Origin: Anagrus nilaparvatae
Taxonomy: Eukaryota > Arthropoda > Insecta > Hymenoptera > Mymaridae
NCBI GenBank assembly: GCA_022575985.1
Contig: JAKSXM010000007.1
Span: forward strand, 11,720,501 to 11,784,500
Direction of reading: 5' to 3'
DNA: 64,000 nucleotides
The position numbers and the translations under genes are program-made. The notes under the pieces are model-generated. The model saw only the letters and a program-made list of their open reading frames with translations, had not been told where the DNA came from and searched no databases. This document shows positions 8,301 to 34,900 of this stretch, piece after piece. Within the stretch, counting starts at the first letter, position 1, and every line of letters begins with the position of its first letter.

Positions 8301-9549
8301 GACAAAAATAACAAAAGTCAAAAAAAACTTTAATTAAAAAAAAAACACTTCTTTATTTGGCAAATAGTATTTATAAAAAATGAAGCTCTATTATAACAAT
8401 TATTATAATTATAATTATTGAAATTATTTTTTGAAAATTTTCATTATTTTATAAAATAACAAATTTTTATAAAAATGCATTGAAATATGAATTATAAAAT
8501 ATTTATAATTTTATAAATAATTTGCTTTTAAAACATTTATTACAATTAATTATAATATTTTTTTAATGATAATAATATAATAACACCTTAATAAAAAAAA
8601 CTGTACATTAAATAAATATAAATAATCAATCCTTTAAAGGAACATATTTTAATGGACTGAATGATAAATAATAATTAAAATAATAAATTTAAACATTTAA
8701 CATTCCATAATTTTTTTTCTCAATATTTATTAAAAATTAATTAAATAAAATACTCTAAAAACCAATTAAATTATTATGAATTTTACTTATAAATTAACTT
8801 ATAAATATTATTTTTATACATTTTTTTCAGACTTAGGCAGAAAAACAAATAGAAAAATTTGTAGTTTTAACATAAATAACTTAGTGGCAAAAATATTTTA
8901 TCAGATTATTGAAAATTGAAAATTGCTTTACCAAATACACCAAAAATCTGAAAAAATTTAGGTACAATATTGCCTTTTAACCATAATTCTAATACAGCCA
9001 CTAAAATTTTTAGTTCAAAACAATTTTTTTTATAAATTATTATCATCCTGTTTAAAAAAAAAAATTAAATTTTATAAATACAAAATAATATTCATATTAG
9101 AATTTCCAATATTTAAATAAATAAATAATTTAGGTGAGAAAAAATTATTAAAAATATATTTCAATTACTTTAATGGTAATTTTACTTTATCAGTATTTAA
9201 ATATTTATAACGTAACATTGAACAAGAAAAAAAAAATAAATAAAAACAAAAATTATAATACATTAAAATCTATGAAATTAACAATTTTTTATTTTATTTT
9301 TAAAAAAAATTGGTAAAAATAATTCTCATTTTTATAAAAATTTCTACAACAATATCTAAAAATTGGGTAGAATTTTGTTGTTAAAAAGTAATATTTTGTT
9401 TCTATATATTAAATTTGTACAATTATTTGTACTTCACAGCTTTAACAGAAACAGTCACACATTATGTAACAATAAACTTTGATAATATCAAAGATTATAA
9501 TTAAAAAAATTTAAATCCATTTTTTTTATTAAAAAAATTAATATTAATT
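8301..9549. other. AT-rich 3' flank of the protease gene
   Basis: Very AT-rich, with no ORF or repeat I could define. It should contain the protease 3' UTR. AATAAA-type signals are frequent on the minus strand (one at 9525-9530), but base composition makes any single one uninformative. Confidence 0.5.
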
Positions 9550-24012
<14,463 letters not shown>

Positions 24013-24559
24013 CCTGACCCCTGAAAGCAAAAACAATGATTTTAATTAGTTTACAATAAATAATAGTATATTTTAATGAAAAAAAACTAATTTTATGCAA
24101 AATTTTTTATATAAAAGAAAACAAAGATAATATAAATGATTTAAAAAATAAAAAAAAACTTTTTTTGAAAAAATGTAAATAAATGAATTGAATTATGAAT
24201 TTTAACTTTCCAATTTCGCCATTTTCATATAAAACCTTTATAGTTTACTAAAAATTATATGGATATGTTAAATTTCCTGAAAAATCCAGATTTTTATTTG
24301 GTCATTTGACTTGGTAAAATGTTAAAAAATTGGAAAAAATAGTATTTTAAAAGATATCATTTTTTGATCTGGAGGTTTCAGATTAGCTTATCCTACGTAT
24401 TGCGTATCTCGAAGATAAAAATTGGTTAAACAAAAAATTTGAGCCGAAATCAAAGAAAATCGAATCTACACATTTTTTTTAATTAATCTGAAAGGCGAGT
24501 GATGAAAAACTTAATTATTTCGCGCATCCGCACACTAAATCATATTTTGAGCATTCGAA

Positions 24560-24850
24560 TCTCGATTCAAATTCTGCGGTTAATTTCTTACAAGCACCTG
24601 GGAAGAAAATATTTTTCACCAAAAAATAAGTATTTGATAACTAAAATAAGAATATTTTGAGTCAATTTACCAAAGTAGGTCAAAAACAGAAAAGTGGCTG
24701 TCAAAAATCAAAGATTTAATCTAGAATGCTAAAATTCACTAAGAATACTTATTTTTAGTTGTACTTGTGGAAAAAAATAGTTTGGACAAATTTCTGCGAT
24801 CATTAAGACCAACTTGGGCCCAGTTGGTTTGGATCTCTAATATTATTTGA
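24560..24850 (+). repeat. Interspersed repeat copy, CAACTTGGGCCCAGTT family
   Basis: Shares AAGAATATTTTGAGTCAATT, TTTTTAGTTGTA and CAACTTGGGCCCAGTTGG with 58070-58290. No ORF and no ends identified. Confidence 0.75.
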
Positions 24851-26511
24851 AACAGAATATGCTTCAAAACGGTATATGCTAATACCTTATCACATCAAAG
24901 GTTTAAGACCCCACTTCTGTAGAGTCCGGTATTTCGAAGAAAAAAATTGATAAAGTTTTTTAACAAAATGGTACATAAGTATTAATAAAAATTTTTATTT
25001 AACAACATAAGAATTATATAAAAAATAAAAACTTTCTTAAAAAAATTACACTTTAAAAAAAAATAAAAGTTCTTTCCATAAATGCGTATATTATACATAC
25101 ATAATTATATTTCTTATCAGTAAAATTAAACTATGATATTAATTAAATAATTAAATATATCTTATACACATTTGTTGGTATACTTTTAATAATAATGATA
25201 ACAACAATAAAACAAAAAGAAAAAAAAAATTAATAAAAGAAAGTAATACAAAGCACACCAGTTTAAATATATTACACGCAACATATATAAAAAATTGCAA
25301 GGAATTATAACGTAATAAATTTTATAAGTGTACAAGCCTTTCATTTAAGTTTTTTTAATTCAATTAAAAAAAAAAAATTAGATTATTTGTGCATAATTGA
25401 TAACAATTAAATAACCTATTAAATACGATAAGTTTATAAATGATCGATTGGATGAAAACCGGATATTTCTTATTATGTTAAGTCAATTTGAGAAATGTAT
25501 TTATGTATCATAAATGTTATATTTTTCTTTTAAATATATTGAAGAATATTTATGGCTTTATTGATTAACGATTACAAAGTAAATGAGTATCGTGTTTAAG
25601 TTTGCTTGAGGGTCCAAATGATACAGGGTTTTGTGGATAAACACTTTGGAGTTTGAAAATGGCCGTTTTTTTTTTTAAATTAAGCACTCACTTGCCCAAA
25701 AATTTACAACGTAAAAGAACATCCCTAAAGTTGGTAAAAATTATATAGATTTTCATGCTGAGTGCCTCCCCATTTTTTTTAACTTGCCTGCACGTCACGC
25801 GCGCTTAACTGCCTTGAGTTTAAAATCTCAAATCAGAAAAATTAGGATAAAAGTAGGTCAATGGAAATTTTTTTTCACTTAAAAGAGTTATAATTTATCA
25901 AAACAAAGAAGACAAAACCATTAGCATGTTGATACGTTTGTTCCTCAAAAATTTTTATGGGTCTAAAAACGTCAAATTTGACAACTGATAGCTCTGAATC
26001 CACTGATTAAAAATATTCTTCAAAATAGTTTTCTTTTGATACATAATAAGTGTGTACACAATGGCTGAAGATTTTATCATGATTTATCTGTATTCGGGTA
26101 TTAATTCTGATAAAAATTTTATTAAAATATGCTTCAAAATAACTCCTTAAATTGCTAAATACGAAAACTTACAATGAAACATCCTGCTATTTAGCACACT
26201 GTTTATATGTATAAAGACTAAAATTTTGAGCAAGAACTTGTTGTTTACAAACTTGTTTGGAAGTGTAAATTCTCTTCACCGTTTTATAAAATTTGAAGGA
26301 TCGTAAATTGCTATTATTGATGAAACTATTGTTTTTTAATGGGTTCATAAATCCAGAAATTTCATGATAAAAATTTATTTTTAGGAAGTTTTTATGGGGA
26401 GCAAAATCAGTCTAATATGCTGAATATTCTCAAAATATTTACCTAACTGTTATCATAATCACCAAAAAGTTTTAATGGAACAAATAAGTTAAATATTACT
26501 ATAAAAGTGTA

Positions 26512-27498
26512 CAGTGGTGGATACAGCAGGGGGGAAGGAGGTCAAAGAGGTAATTTTACCCCCCTTCAGCGGTCAGTTTTACTTTTTTAGGCACAATCAT
26601 CCATACATGCAATAGATAGATAAAATCGTGCCTTATAAGTTTGCCAAGTCAAAAAACAGAAAAGTCTTTAAATCGTCCAATTCGTGGAGAAATTGGATCC
26701 CCAGGTCATTTAGTGTATCCACATGCCTTGATGTGTGTAGGGATGCATCTACAAAAAAGTGTATCCTCATGATCTCAGAAACTACTCGATGAATAAAAAT
26801 TCCCAATGGAGTAATTTTTTTGAAATCAGATCTAGTTTCAGGGTTTCCAATCTAAAGTGAATTCATCCAGTCCTTGCAGAGAAATGTCGAAAATACCGAT
26901 TTCAAATATCAAAAAATTAAGGAAAAAATGATAATATCAGGAACAAATCGATGAAACAAAAAAAAATTGGTACAAAATTTTTCAAATTGTATTTACTTGT
27001 ACCTCTTCCAGCCTGGCTAAATTTAATTAATTTTTTGTCAAGTAATCGCAAAATACTGATAACCAATTAACTAAAAAATACTAGAAAATTGCAAATATCA
27101 GAAACAGCTCGATGAATAAAAAAAAATTTTGTAGAAAATGTTTTGAATTGTATCTACTTGTGCCTCCTCCAGTTTGACTTTATTTCATTCCGTGGTTGAC
27201 AAATAAACACAAAAACATTGATGTTAGATATTATAAGTAATAGTTTTCAATTTATGAGAGTGTGGATCTTATCAATGTGAAGAGAAAATACTCAATAAAT
27301 ATATAATCGTGCCTGAAATAAAAAAGCCTTAGCTTTTTTATGATTCTTTGCGATTTTTTGAGCTAATTTTACGTTACATAATTAATGAGAAGTACCAGTT
27401 TGAACCCCCTAAAAAAATTTTAAGGACCTTTTTTTGCAAATTTTTTGTAACTTAATTCCAAATGACTCCTTCCAAAAAAATTTCTATATCCACCACTG
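26512..27498. mobile_element. hAT-like non-autonomous element, 987 bp
   Basis: Ends CAGTGGTGGATA and TATCCACCACTG are perfect inverted repeats of 12 bp of the CAGTGG type seen in hAT elements. Flanking octamers AAAGTGTA and AAATGTAA are similar but not identical, so the target duplication is uncertain. The interior carries tandem segments of about 170 bp (TCGATGAAACAAAAAAAAAT near 26950 and CTCGATGAATAAAAAAAAAT near 27110). No transposase. Confidence 0.8.
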
Positions 27499-28737
27499 AA
27501 ATGTAAGTACTGTTTTTATTTGTATAAGAAATAAACCTCATTTCAATGTAAAATTTTTAATTAAACATATTTTTTACATTAAAAAAAAAAAAATTCTTCG
27601 AATTTCATGTCATTTAAATTCATTTAACTATATAATTAAAAAAAATAGTAGCAAAAATATTTCACAGTTGTACATTTAAAATAAAGTGTAACATAATTTA
27701 AATATGAATTATCTCATGGTTTAAATATCTCATTTCCAAGGTGCTATTGTTTATTCGTCTTAAAAATTTTCATTACTTAAATATTTAAATAACTAAAAAA
27801 AGACAATAAATATATAATCTGTATATTTAAATTTTTTAATTATGAATTAAATATAAAAAAAATGTATGTCAGTAAAAACAAAGACAAAAAAACTTCTGAT
27901 GACAAAAAATTACCAGCTTTTACATTTTCGCAAATTTATTTATACGCGTTTATAAATTACTAGACGCACGTACATTTACTAACAGTTTATGATTAAAAGC
28001 AATTTGAGATACATGGCCCAGTTTTTGATATCAACAGTGTGTAATAGCTGCACTGGTTATCTCTTTTTTATATGTATTTAAGAGAAAAGAAAGCGAATAA
28101 GAGAAATGCAAGTTAAAAGTCCGTATACATGATTAAAGAATTATTATCATTATTTTTTTTTTCTTAATACTTATTTGTCTTATTGTTTATGATAATTTAT
28201 TTATCAATAATTCTTTAATAGTTAATTATTTACAGTTTTACTGTGTGTATTTATTTGAGTATTCATTTTATCGAGTTGGTGCCAAATTTTGAAATAAAAA
28301 GTGTAATTTTTGTTTTTTTTTGGGTTTTATAAATGAGTGATACTTTTTGCTTTTTATTCGAAAGATAAATAATTATTTTTAACGTATTTATCAAGTTAGT
28401 TCATCATTAAATAATTTTTAGAATTTATTTTCTCTTTACTTTATTAAATTGTGAAAATAGGATGGAATAAATTTTTGAAAATCCTCATCATTTTTTTTTC
28501 TTATACAACGGATATTTATAAAAACGTGACATAATGTCTTGGTCTCCTTTAATTTCTCAGAAAACTTTCTTTTAATTATTTATTAATTAAAATCTTTAGT
28601 AATTGAGATTTTTTTTAAAAGAAAGCTTGAGTTTGTGGCTAAATAAATAAAATTTATAATTATTTTTTAGTAGTATTGCATTTTTTCAATTTTTCAAATT
28701 CGAAGAATCCAATTGGTTTCAGTAGTATAATTTTGAT

Positions 28738-28990
28738 TTGGGGATTTATAAATCCGGGTTTAGGGACTTTGAATAATTCAGGTTTAGGGACTTGCAATAA
28801 TTCAGGTTTAAGAACTTGGAATAATTCATTTTGGGTTTAGAATCTTAACATTTAGTAAAGGTGATAATTACAAATTATAAAAATAACAAATTATATTTTT
28901 ATGTTGCGCAATACCTAATCCTCAGCTGGAAGTAAACATGTTCCCTGAATTTTGGTTGTGTTTATAAAAACCAGTTGTAAGTTTTTCTTA
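28738..28990 (-). mobile_element. Composite interspersed repeat, copy B
   Basis: Carries the GGTTTAGGGACTTGCAATAA minisatellite (about three units), GGTGATAATTACAAATTATA, CCTCAGCTGGAAGTAAACAT and CCAGTTGTAAGTTT, in the same order as the copy at 59834-60371. It lacks the G-run part. Confidence 0.82.
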
Positions 28991-30510
28991 ATTTTGAAAG
29001 TAGAAAATTATTGAAAAACTAAAATTTGTTTAATTTACTAAAATTTTTTTTTTTTAATATTCATCCTTTATATGGCTCAAAAAATACAGTTATAATGATT
29101 GGTAATTTCTCTTAAGATTTAAGAGCGACTATTCTTTTAAAATATAACTTTTTAGAGTAACTTGTTAAAATAAAATCAATGTAAACGTAATCTTTGATTT
29201 TGAACTTGTCACGTTTGGGTGCAATTTGTGGTCAACTAAAATCTCCTTTTAAATAAAAGTTAAGTCTACATTTTCTGTCTCGAAAATTTTCTTAATTCTT
29301 TCTTCATTTTCTTTACTCAACTTTTTTTTATTTCTCATTTTTCAGATTTTGATAATTTAAAGTCAGAGTTCCAATTTAAGATTATTTTAAAAAATTCTTA
29401 TCATTATTTTTGTACATGATTAATATCTAGATGAAAAATTTGCTCTAAATAATTATACATTCCTCAACTGCACGTAATAAACATAAGCATTCAACATTTA
29501 AAAATATTATTTATTTTTAAAAATTCAATAAAACGTTAAAACATACACATAAAATAAAATAAATTAAAAAAAATATTAAAATCAGGTGTTATCATAGGCT
29601 TCCAGTCAATATAAACCTGAATGTTAAAATGCTACTGTACGTATGTAAAAAAAATTTGAAATCGACATTTACGATCCATAAATAAGATACAATACTACGT
29701 CAAGGATTTCTTTTTATCACTGTGCGAAAATCCATAAAAAAAAATATGATCGTGTTGAAGAAAGTTATTCATTTTGATGTATTTAAGTATGTATGTATGT
29801 GTAACTGTGTATGAATAAATAAAATATTTAATGGATATATTCGTGGTCTACAAATATTATTTCCGGCATTTTTTTTTTTTTTTTAATTTTTCTTTTATTT
29901 ATTGGTACAGCTTTTTTCTTACAATAAAAAAAAATGATTCATAAATTGAAAACAATTTTTTACTCTATAGATTTTTATCTTAAACTAAAGTAAGTAGCCA
30001 TATTAACAGTTTTTAATAGAAAAATGATATAAAAATTCCTGCATATAAATTAATTAGATTATTTAAGTATATATGGGTGATTTCAATAAAACTGACTTTA
30101 ATAAAGTTCGTCATTTTTACGTGCAAATATATTGCACGATAGCAATTTTTTACGGTTTCGAAATTCAATGGGTAAATTGGTAGCAGTTTTAAAAATTTTT
30201 GACCTATAGAGGATCCAGAAACTTTCTAAGGGAGGCGCAAATTCATATAAATTTGCGTGTTTAAATTCTTCATATTTTTGCAATATTATTGTTTTTTTTT
30301 TGAATTTTTGTTAAAATTTTTGTTGTTAAAAAATCAGTTTTTTTGATGCCAAAAATTTTAATCGCATTTTATCAAAATAAGGTTTAGCCTATATTAATTC
30401 TGCTATTTTTTCCTTCTTTTGCCATCAACTGTCGGTAGCTATCATGGCTTCGCATGATACTATTACAAACAAAAAAAAAACAAACAAACTGATTTTTAAT
30501 TTTATGTATG

Positions 30511-31234
30511 GACGATTTTTTTTAAACTCGGGACACCCCCTACTGTCCAAAAATGGAGGCAATATAAAAGGTATTAGATTTTCTAAAATTAATGAAAAAA
30601 GGGTTTAATTTTTATTTCTAATTAGCCTTTTATTTTTAAATACAAGAAAGTGCCCATTTAAGGAGCTTGAAAGGTCGTAAATGGAAAATAAAAAAAAAAT
30701 CAAAATTGAAATAGATGACCGGCAAATTTTTAGATTTTTTTTTCAAAAATGTTTCTACTTATCACATCAAATAAAACAATACTCGATAAATAATACTGCC
30801 ATTTTTTGAGTATCGAAAAACTCCAATTTTGCACTAAAACTTTTCTATTTTGGATTTGTACGTTCAGAGATATCAGCAGTAAATGCTGACGTTTTTAAAA
30901 AACCAAATAGCACAATTGGATAAACCAATTGCACAATTAGCATAAAACAATTAAACGATAATTTAGTTTTCTTTATTTTTATAAGTTGCAATAAATAAGA
31001 AAAAAAAATTCGAAAAATTCACCGGTCATATATTTTAATTATAATTTTTTTGATTATTATTTTCAACTAATATCTCTTCTTGCTTCTAAAATGAGCTAAT
31101 TACCTTACTTAAAATTAAAAGGCCAATGAGAAAAAAAAATTATACCTTTTTTTCAAGCAATTTCAGGAGATTGATTTCCTTTTATATTGCTTCCATTTTT
31201 AAACAAGGGGTGGCCAAGTTTAAAAAAAATTGCT
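30511..31234. mobile_element. Foldback element, about 720 bp
   Basis: TTTAAACTCGGGACACCCCC, CCAAAAATGGAGGCAATAT and AAAAGG on the left pair with CCTTTTATATTGCTTCCATT, TTTAAACAAGGGGTGGCC and AAGTTTAAA on the right; further pairing (TTAGCCTTTTATTTTTAA with TTAAAATTAAAAGGCCAA) extends the arms to about 160 bp. Confidence 0.75.
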
Positions 31235-31886
31235 CAAATGCATAGGGCAGCTTAACTCTGAACATATAAGCTTTGCTCTGAAGCTTTTCATGTATCAACT
31301 CCTCATTAGCTTAGTAACAGCACACAAAATTTTAATATTAGAAAAAAAATTTTAATAAAAATATTGTTTTAGAAAACTTTTTTTGACTTTATCTGAAGCC
31401 TATCTGGGCCTGACCCAAAAACAGGCTAACAAACTCTAAAATTTTAATTTATTTTAGCGCATTAAAAACTATTACCAAAAACTTTCAAATATTATCACTA
31501 AATATATTTTAATTCTCTCACACATTTACTTAACATTACCTAATTCAAAAAAATTTTGTATATTAAAATCGATTAAAAATTACATATTTGAAAAATCATT
31601 ACACAAAGTATATTATAATGCATTCAATCAATTTTCTAAATACACGTATTAAAAACCTATTAAAAAAAAAATTCTCTCTAAATACCTTAAGTGCTTTTAT
31701 TTACATATAATTTTATTTAATATCTATTAATTACATCTCAATTTACTATTTTAATATTACCATGTAAAATGATTGACTTCTATGTCATTTATTTTAATCT
31801 TTATTTTCCTGTTTTTTTTTTCAATATCTTAAAGGATAATCGTTTTTATATATACATATTTACTTACTTTTTATCTATGTTATAAA

Positions 31887-32851
31887 TACATATGAGAAAA
31901 TCCACAGAAAGGTTGTGCTTATAATGTTCAACCTTTTGAAGAAAAAAAATTGAATGCACACCTTGCTTATACGTTTTTTTTGGGTTGTAAGGCTCAAAAG
32001 GCTCAAAATCACATTTTTTTGATATATGAAAAAGACCAATTTCTGAATTTTTTTTTCTTACTCATTAAAATTATTCTAAATGATAGATTTATGTTTTTAA
32101 CTTATATTTTTATCATAAATTACTAAAAAAAATATATTTAAGACCCAAAAATGAAAATTTTTAATTTTTAAGGTCTCAGAGCAGTTCCAATGTTAAATAT
32201 TAGATTTTTTAAATATTCACAGACTTGGGATTTTTCTAGTAGATTCAAATTATTTATAAACTGGAAAAATACACGCATCCCTTGGTATAATTTTTCCCGT
32301 ACAATATGAATCCACTATTTATTTTAACATTCAACAACGCTTAATAGGGGAAAAATCCATTTTTTTCATTTTTTATAGTCATAGAAAAACTTTTCGAAAA
32401 AATGCTGTAACTTTTTGTTTTTTGATGAAAAATAAAGAAGTTATTGTTAGTTAAAGATTTTGCGATTTCACGTTACTTGAGATACAATGACTTATAAGTT
32501 GAAAAAATCCCAAGTCTATGAATTTTTAATATTTAGCAATATTTAACATTAGAGCTGCTCTGAGACCTTAAATATACTCTTTTTAGTAAATTGTGAATCT
32601 AAGATAAAACTAAAAAACAAATTCAGCATTTAGAATAATTTTAATTTTTATAAAAAAAAAATCAGAAATTGATTTTTTTCAAATAAAAAAAACGTGATTT
32701 TGAGCCTTCCAGCTCAAGAAAAACTGTTGTTCGTAACTATTTAAGATCTAAAGAACTCAAAAAAACGTATCAGCAAAGTGTGCATTGAATTTTTTTCTTA
32801 AAAATGTAGATCATTATAAGCGCAATCTCTCTATGGATTTTCTCATATGTA
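31887..32851. mobile_element. Large foldback element, 965 bp, arms about 340 bp
   Basis: Outer ends TACATATGAGAAAATCCA and TGGATTTTCTCATATGTA are inverted and perfect apart from surrounding drift. Arms continue through TTGTGCTTATAATG/CATTATAAGCGCAAT, TTGAATGCACACCTTGC/GCAAAGTGTGCATTGAA, CAAAATCACATTTTTTT/AACGTGATTTTGAG and AAGGTCTCAGAGCAG/CTGCTCTGAGACCTT. The centre (about 32230-32500) is unpaired and non-coding. A partial copy lies at 7600-7690. Confidence 0.9.
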
Positions 32852-34399
32852 TGTTGGTAAAGAGTGTAAGATAGTATTTTTTTAAACTATATTATCTATT
32901 GAAGAATCGTTTAGATATCGAATTTTCATTACGAAAAAAACGAGATTTTTATTTATCAGAAAAAAAGATTGAAATCTTTAAAATTTCTGATGCTGTAAGC
33001 GTTTTTATTTTACTTCACATCAACGGTATTTCTGTAATTTTAGACTTTTTTATTATAAATTGTTTGTATTCATTATAATTTTACCTATATATTTGCTGAA
33101 ACAAATCTAAAAATTATAATTTTATCATATTGTATAATTTTTATGATTTTCTAAGTAAACTATTAAAAATTGTCATTTGTTTTGAAAGTATACTGATAAA
33201 ATATAAATATTTTGAAAATCTTTTGCCTGTTTGTGCTTTAAATTCAAAAACTTTACATTAATTACATTGATTAAAAGAAACTAAAAGTAAATAAATTATG
33301 TACTTTCGATGAGCAATGAAAAATTTGTTAGTATTTCAGTTATTACAATAATAACATAACTATCATAGATGTCGCTTTTCTCGAAATAGAAATTTCATTT
33401 TAATATTATATAAACAGTGTTAAATAAAGATTTATTAAAAATTAAAAATATTTACTAATAAATTTATAATATAATATTTATTTATTTGATATTTTCGTAC
33501 ACGTCAAAATTAAACGGGTATATACTACCCTTTACATTTAGAAACATTTACGGTTTGATTGGAGTTAAAAATTTTTTTTTTTTAAATTTGACTTTAGTTG
33601 TTCAATATATTATTAATTAAATTAAATTTGATCGTAAAGTTTCTCGTTTTCCTGATTTATTTCTGTAATTTTAGCAGTTGATGCTGAAATTAGGTACTCA
33701 GAGCCTATTAGACCAATTGTAAATAGAAAATTAGTTTCATTATAAAATTTAATAAATTAATTAAACTGATATTTTTTTGCTGTAAATTTATAAAATAAAA
33801 GGTTTCTTGTGATAAATAGGTATACGAAAACCTGTTTAATTATAAAACATATAATAACATAATCTAAATTTATATAATTTCTAGTAACGTTATCAAGCAC
33901 ATTTAATTAATTATCGGTGGGTGTGTATTTATTTATTAAACATAAACAAAAAATAAATGCAAAATACTTTTAACATAAAATTGTAAAATACTTATAATAT
34001 ATATACCTGTATATATTTAAATTTATATGTATTTATTATTATGTAAATGATACCACATGTAAGATAAAAACTAATCATTGCGGTCGTTTTTTTTGTCGTA
34101 AAAAAATCAGGTTAAAGAAAAAGTATTAATGTATATATATGAGTTTCACGGTTGAAATTCAACTTAGAAATAATATTTTATTGAATGTTTATAGTTTTTA
34201 AACAAAAGGATATTATGTTTATTTAAGTAGGTTTTTCAATAACGATGATGTAAAAATTATGGACGAAAAATTTCGAAATATTACATTTTTTTATTTTTAG
34301 CCGTTTTAATAAAATTGTTTAAATTTTTATACTAGATAATGAATTTTAATTAATTAATTGAATATATTGGGGTTAATATTTGTAAACTGAATATGACTT

Positions 34400-34900
34400 T
34401 GCATGGTTGGGTCTCGAAATGTACTCCAAAGTAGGTTTGGTCGAAAGTATACATTAAAAAAAAAAATTTTCCCAATTTTAGCCTTTTAAAGCCAATCCCC
34501 TAGTTTTTACAGCTATTTTTATTTTTTTCAATATTTTGAAATTTTTAATTTTTGAGGTGCTTATTAATTTTTCTTGCAAACGCGAACTTTACAGTAAAAT
34601 TTTTTTTCTTCATGGTACCCCATAGGAAATTTCCCGTAAAATTCGATTCTGGGGTCCAAAAATTTTTTTTGAACTGCGCATGCGCGAGAAAATCTATTTT
34701 CCGGCTTTGCCTTTTCAATCTTTTATAACTCAGCTACAGACAGCTGAATTTTCATCCTGTTGGTCTCAAATTTTATATTTTCTCATATACTTTCAGCAAA
34801 TGAAATCATTTTTTTGGGTAATTTTATTTTAAAGCACTAAAGTTGAAAAATAGCGATTTTTTAAAAAAAACATTTTTTACAAATTTTAAATTTTCCGTTA
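34400..34900. other. Repeat-like segment with a GC island
   Basis: The composition rises around AACTGCGCATGCGCGAG and CCGGCTTTGCC (34673-34715). No ORF and no ends found. I cannot assign it. Confidence 0.35.
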
